From: Diphasiastrum complanatum
Taxonomy: Eukaryota; Streptophyta; Lycopodiopsida; Lycopodiales; Lycopodiaceae
Assembly: GCA_029204225.1 (NCBI GenBank)
Contig: CM055114.1
Span: forward strand, 15,187,624-15,251,623
Direction of reading: 5' to 3'
DNA length: 64,000 nt
In this document: positions 60,388 to 64,000 of the stretch, one piece after another
Layout of the letters: each line of letters begins with the position of its first letter
How positions within the stretch are numbered: position 1 is the first letter of the stretch
Made by a program: the position numbers and the translations under genes
Notes under the pieces: generated by a model
The model's database searches: none
What the model saw: only the letters and a program-made list of their open reading frames with translations
What the model was told of the DNA's origin: nothing

Positions 60388-62846
60388 TTTAGGTAACCAT
60401 TGACTCGTTTAAATGACACATTCTCTGTTGACTTGTTTAGACACACCATTGAATGCCATTACATGGTCTTGATCCGCCATCTGTATTTGAATTCCAAGCG
60501 AAGAAAAGTCTTGATACAAATGCGGGAACAAAGAATGAAACAAATAGAAGAAACTAGTGGATTGCTCATGCAAACATCTTATGAGGAAGACGTTGCAGTT
60601 GAAGATGATGCTCATGATAATGATACTGAGGTACTACACAATGAAGCAATGGATGACTTGTTTGAATCATATTTTACAACCAATAATGAACGTGCACAAT
60701 CAACGTGTGGAGAGAACATGGATGAAAGTGAAGAGTTGCATGATGATGAAACGAGATATTACTGCGCAAAGAAGCCGACACTCCCTTGTATCCACAAGCA
60801 TCTTTTTCTCGACTGGCAACAACACTCTCTTTCTAAACTTACAAGCTATGTACAAATGGAGTTCTAGTAGTGTTACGTCATTGTTCAGGTATGTATAAAC
60901 TCTAAATGCATTATATTGTTTGTTAGGATTTAGGGTTATGCATTCATTTTTACAAACACAATATTATTTTGCAGTTTATTACAAAAAATACTTCCAAAAG
61001 ACAATGTGATGTCGGGAACACAAAAAGAAGCTCGAAACTTGGAATGGATTACGAAAAGATTCATGCATGTCCAAATGACCACGTTTTATATAGGGGTGTG
61101 CCTTTAGAAAAAGATCAATGTCCAATATGTGGCACATCACAATAGAAAACAGATGTTTAGGGTGTTACGTCCTTTTCTTGTCATTCCACAACCACAGCGT
61201 TTGTTTCAATGCAGGTCTTTGGCACAACTAGTAGAGTGGCATGCTAAGAATCAATCTACGGATGATGTTATGTGGGTACCAAGTGACTCACCTGCATGGA
61301 AACATATTGATGAGCGATGGTCCGAGTTCAAAAATGAACCTCGTCATTTACGATTTGGTTTAGAAATGGATGGCATAAATCCTTTCGATGTTCGAGCCTC
61401 AACATGGTCCACGTGGCCAGTTGCTCTTGTTAATTATAATATTCCTCCATGGCTAAGTATAAAGACGGGACATTTGTTTCTAGCTCTATTGGTTCCAGGA
61501 AAATACAAGGTTAAGAACATGGATGCTTACCTCGAACCTTTGATTGAAGAATTGTCCAAGCTTTGGAATGGTGTCAATGCGTATGACATCTCAAGGCCTT
61601 TGCAAGAAAGAAATTTCACTCTTCGTGGAATTCTAATGTGGACAACACATGATTATCCCGGTTTGAGTGAATGATTATCAGGTATGATTAATCTTCATTT
61701 GTATTATTAATGATATTATCGCGATCTATTACATCTCATAAATATATTCGAACTTTCTAATGCAATCATAAATGTAGGTTTTACAACATTTGGATATAAA
61801 GCATGCTACATATGTGGGTCAAATTTGGAAAGTCGTCATAGTATAAATTTGTTGAGGAAAGTTGTGTGCAAAAATCATCAAAAATACCTACCAATCAATC
61901 ATCATTTTTGGACACAAGCTTGGGGAAGACCAGAAGATGCCCTTTAATCACACCTCCACCCATCAGAATGAGAGTAAAAGAATGGTACGACGAGTGGATC
62001 AAACAACATGATGTGAACGATTCTTGGGATAAGTCAATTCCAAGCATGAAGAGATTGTCAATATTCCAACGATTACCCTATTGGAATAATCTCTTAATCA
62101 ATCACCTCTTGGATCCTATGCATACATACAAAAATGTGGGTGAATCTATATGGAAACCTATAATTGGTGCAAAGGACACTGTTGTAGCACGTCAAGACTT
62201 GGAGGTGACTAAGGTGAAGAAAACTTATTGGATTCCAAACAATAAAAGCGGGATGACAATTACTCCTAGCGTGTCATGGATTCTAACAAAGGGAGAGCTC
62301 TCACATGTAAAAAATGCCATAAGACAAATAAGAACTCCAACTGGCTATGCGCATTCCTTGTGCAACTCTTTCACCAAAGATGACAAATTAAGTGGATTAA
62401 AATCTCACGATTGGCTAAAGATGTTGCAATTCATTCTTTTGATTGCTATTTGAGGTTGCTTAGGAGACAATCTATGAAGTAATTTGTACAAATTAGCATC
62501 AATTCTTAGGTATTTACAAAACTCATTTGTGACTAGGGACATTAAAATTGACATGACAATACAAAAACAATGCGCCCCGTTATTTGTACATTATTTTATG
62601 TAATGTTTATCTTGTAGGTGGATCACCTCAAAGGAGATCAAATGGAGTGAAATGCATTCAAAACAACAAGAAATAATTGAAACTATGTGCTTGTTAGATT
62701 TAGATTTTTCAACTTCTTTCATGGATATACAAGTTCATGTACTTGTGCATTTGGTTGATGAAATTTCCTTTGCTGGGCCAGTGCACACTAGATAGATGTT
62801 CTACCTTGAGCATTTTATGAAAGTTCTAAAAGACTTTGTGAGACAA
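60388..62846 (+). pseudogene. CACTA (En/Spm) TNP2-type transposase with DUF4218, 3'-truncated
   Basis: Four exons can be joined: to 60888, 60975-61681, 61778-62509, 62618-62846, all GT-AG. The first part gives an acidic region, then 'LNLQAMYKWSSSSVTSLFR'. Next are 'LGMDYEKIHACPNDHVLYRG' and 'CPICGTS'. The transposase_21 core follows: '…LVEWHAKNQSTDD…', 'HIDERWSEFKNEPRHLRFGL', 'MDGINPF' (Asp), 'YNIPPWLSIKTGHLFLALL', 'DYPGLSE', 'GYKACYICGS', 'LDPMHTYKNVGESI' (Asp) and 'LKSHDWLKMLQ'. The last exon, 'FMDIQVHVLVHLVDEISFAGPV', is DUF4218. Shifts near 60820, 61090 and 61930 and stops make it a relic. It is cut by an LTR at 62847. Confidence 0.93.
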
Positions 62847-63725
62847 TGTTGGCTGATTCTGACGATTCCCAAGATACTCGGCCATAGCTACCCAAGAGCA
62901 CCTCTCACCTTAGACCGAAGAGGTCTCTGAGAAGACAAGATGAACTAAGATTGAGAGCCAAGTATGAGAGCCGAGAAGCACCAGTTAAGCAAGACAGATA
63001 GAAACTGTGTGAGCCCCATGATGAATCCTGAAAGATGGAATGACCATGTAGGAACTAGTATTTCTAGGCAAATGTAATAAATGCAAGTAGACCCCTCTTC
63101 AAAAAGTAGAGTGAGCCACCTTTTGATGGTGACCTCTAGTAAAGAAGGTAATTCCACTTGTAATTTGTGTAATGTGGAAATGCCACTAGGATGCCACCTA
63201 AGGAGCTCTCTTGCTTATTTAAGAGGCTCACCCTTTGTAGAAGGGAGCTTTTTGTGTATTGTATCTACTCCATGCTTCAATGAGAAATAGCTTCCATGAG
63301 TTTGATGCATCCTTGAGCTCCTTGATCATTCTTGTTTCTTGAGTGATGCATTGATGATCTTGCCTCTCCATCTCCTTTGTGTGTGGTTGTCGATCTAGGG
63401 AGAACTAGCTTTATAGGGAGTTGTGGTTGTGGATCTAGGGAGGACTAGCTTTCTTGATTTCTTTCATTTATGCTTCGTGGATTGATGTAGGGATCAACAT
63501 TGTGGTAAACCATCTTGGATTGGATTGTGGTGTAGGACTTGTAAATCTCTTGACAGTCCATTTCTTGATGTTCTTGGTAGTCCATAATCAAGAAATGTGT
63601 GTTTCTTGATCCTTGGGCTATCAATATGCTGTTAAATTAGTTTCTTGTTCTTGTTTTGTGGGTTAGTGCAAGTGTAGATTAGATATAATTAGTTTAGGAT
63701 CTGATTCAGTTCGTGTTGTAGCAAA
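62847..63725 (+). repeat. LTR-like sequence inserted in the CACTA gene
   Basis: It starts TGTTGG inside the DUF4218 exon. It has an LTR layout: 'cttatttaagaggctc' (TATA-like, 63215-63230), then 'tcaatgagaaatagcttcc'. A 40-bp tandem pair starts at 63383 and 63423 ('gtggttgt(c/g)gatctaggga'). The right end and target duplication were not identified. Confidence 0.55.
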
Positions 63726-64000
63726 GTAGAAGTAGAATCAGGTCTCTCCATCATTTCCCATTTTAAAAGATTTTGCATTCATAATATAGTTGTGACATTC
63801 ATTAGACTTAAGTCCACAATCGTTACTGAGAGTTAGTGAATACAAATGAAGACCTCCCATGGTGAGTAGATGACCACATGTTGGTATCCATTCATGCCAT
63901 GTAGGATGCCACCTAGGGATAAGTCCCACCTTATTGAAAAGGGTTGTGGCCATCTGAAGTTGGCTCAACCAATTAACAAAGAGTATTGGGGCCTTCTTCA
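63726..64000. other. Window end, no recognisable gene
   Basis: It shares a short phrase 'aggatgccacct' with 63190. An open frame at 63738-63968 (-) has no family features. Confidence 0.4.

Overview
The window looks like repeat-dense heterochromatin from a land plant with a large genome. The evidence is Ty1/copia elements primed by initiator-Met tRNA (primer site TGGTATCAGAGC), Ty3/gypsy fragments, a CACTA element with a spliced TNP2-type transposase, short GT-AG introns, and very long (AG)n/(CT)n microsatellites. I cannot fix the lineage. I see no clearly intact host gene, tRNA, rRNA or CRISPR array. Almost every coding stretch is a decayed mobile-element gene, often with C-to-T/G-to-A type stops.

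Layout. 0-9 kb: one copy of a dispersed LTR-like repeat (family R here), two (CT)n tracts, decayed unrecognised coding blocks, a stub of copia family B, and an LTR-like leader plus gypsy-type gag at 5.6-8.8 kb. 9.1-9.95 kb: an array of 16-18 bp palindromes at roughly 53 bp spacing. 9.96-12.05 kb: minus-strand gypsy reverse transcriptase broken by a family R copy. 12.05-19.15 kb: copia family A, with a complete but mutated element (two ~1.1 kb LTRs) next to a truncated second internal region sharing one LTR. 19.2-22.6 kb: other copia fragments, including a gag preceded by three tandem primer-site-like units.

24.0-35.0 kb is the unusual part. It holds four multi-exon gene relics with similar short introns (about 85-101 bp): a transposase-like gene, an unrecognised convergent gene, a gene whose N-terminus is a histone H3 (tail start M-A-x-T-K-stop-x-A-x-x-S-T plus histone fold) continuing into a Pro/Ser-rich linker and a Ulp1-type cysteine protease, and an unrecognised right-hand gene. 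A divergent acidic ORF lies upstream of the histone-protease gene. I read this as a possible large DNA transposon that captured a histone H3, now decayed. The element boundaries were not found.

35.0-38.3 kb: a deleted copia family B element. 38.3-41.6 kb: mostly featureless, with a G+C-rich island. 41.6-49.6 kb: a mosaic of copia and gypsy pol pieces with a family R copy inserted in a gypsy integrase. 49.6-55.4 kb: a near-complete copia family B element whose 5' LTR carries a 138 bp (AG)n. 55.7-56.8 kb: a compound microsatellite cluster next to a CACTA-type end. 58.3 kb: a cluster of TTCnnGAA sites. 60.4-62.85 kb: a four-exon TNP2/DUF4218 CACTA transposase cut by an LTR that runs to about 63.7 kb.
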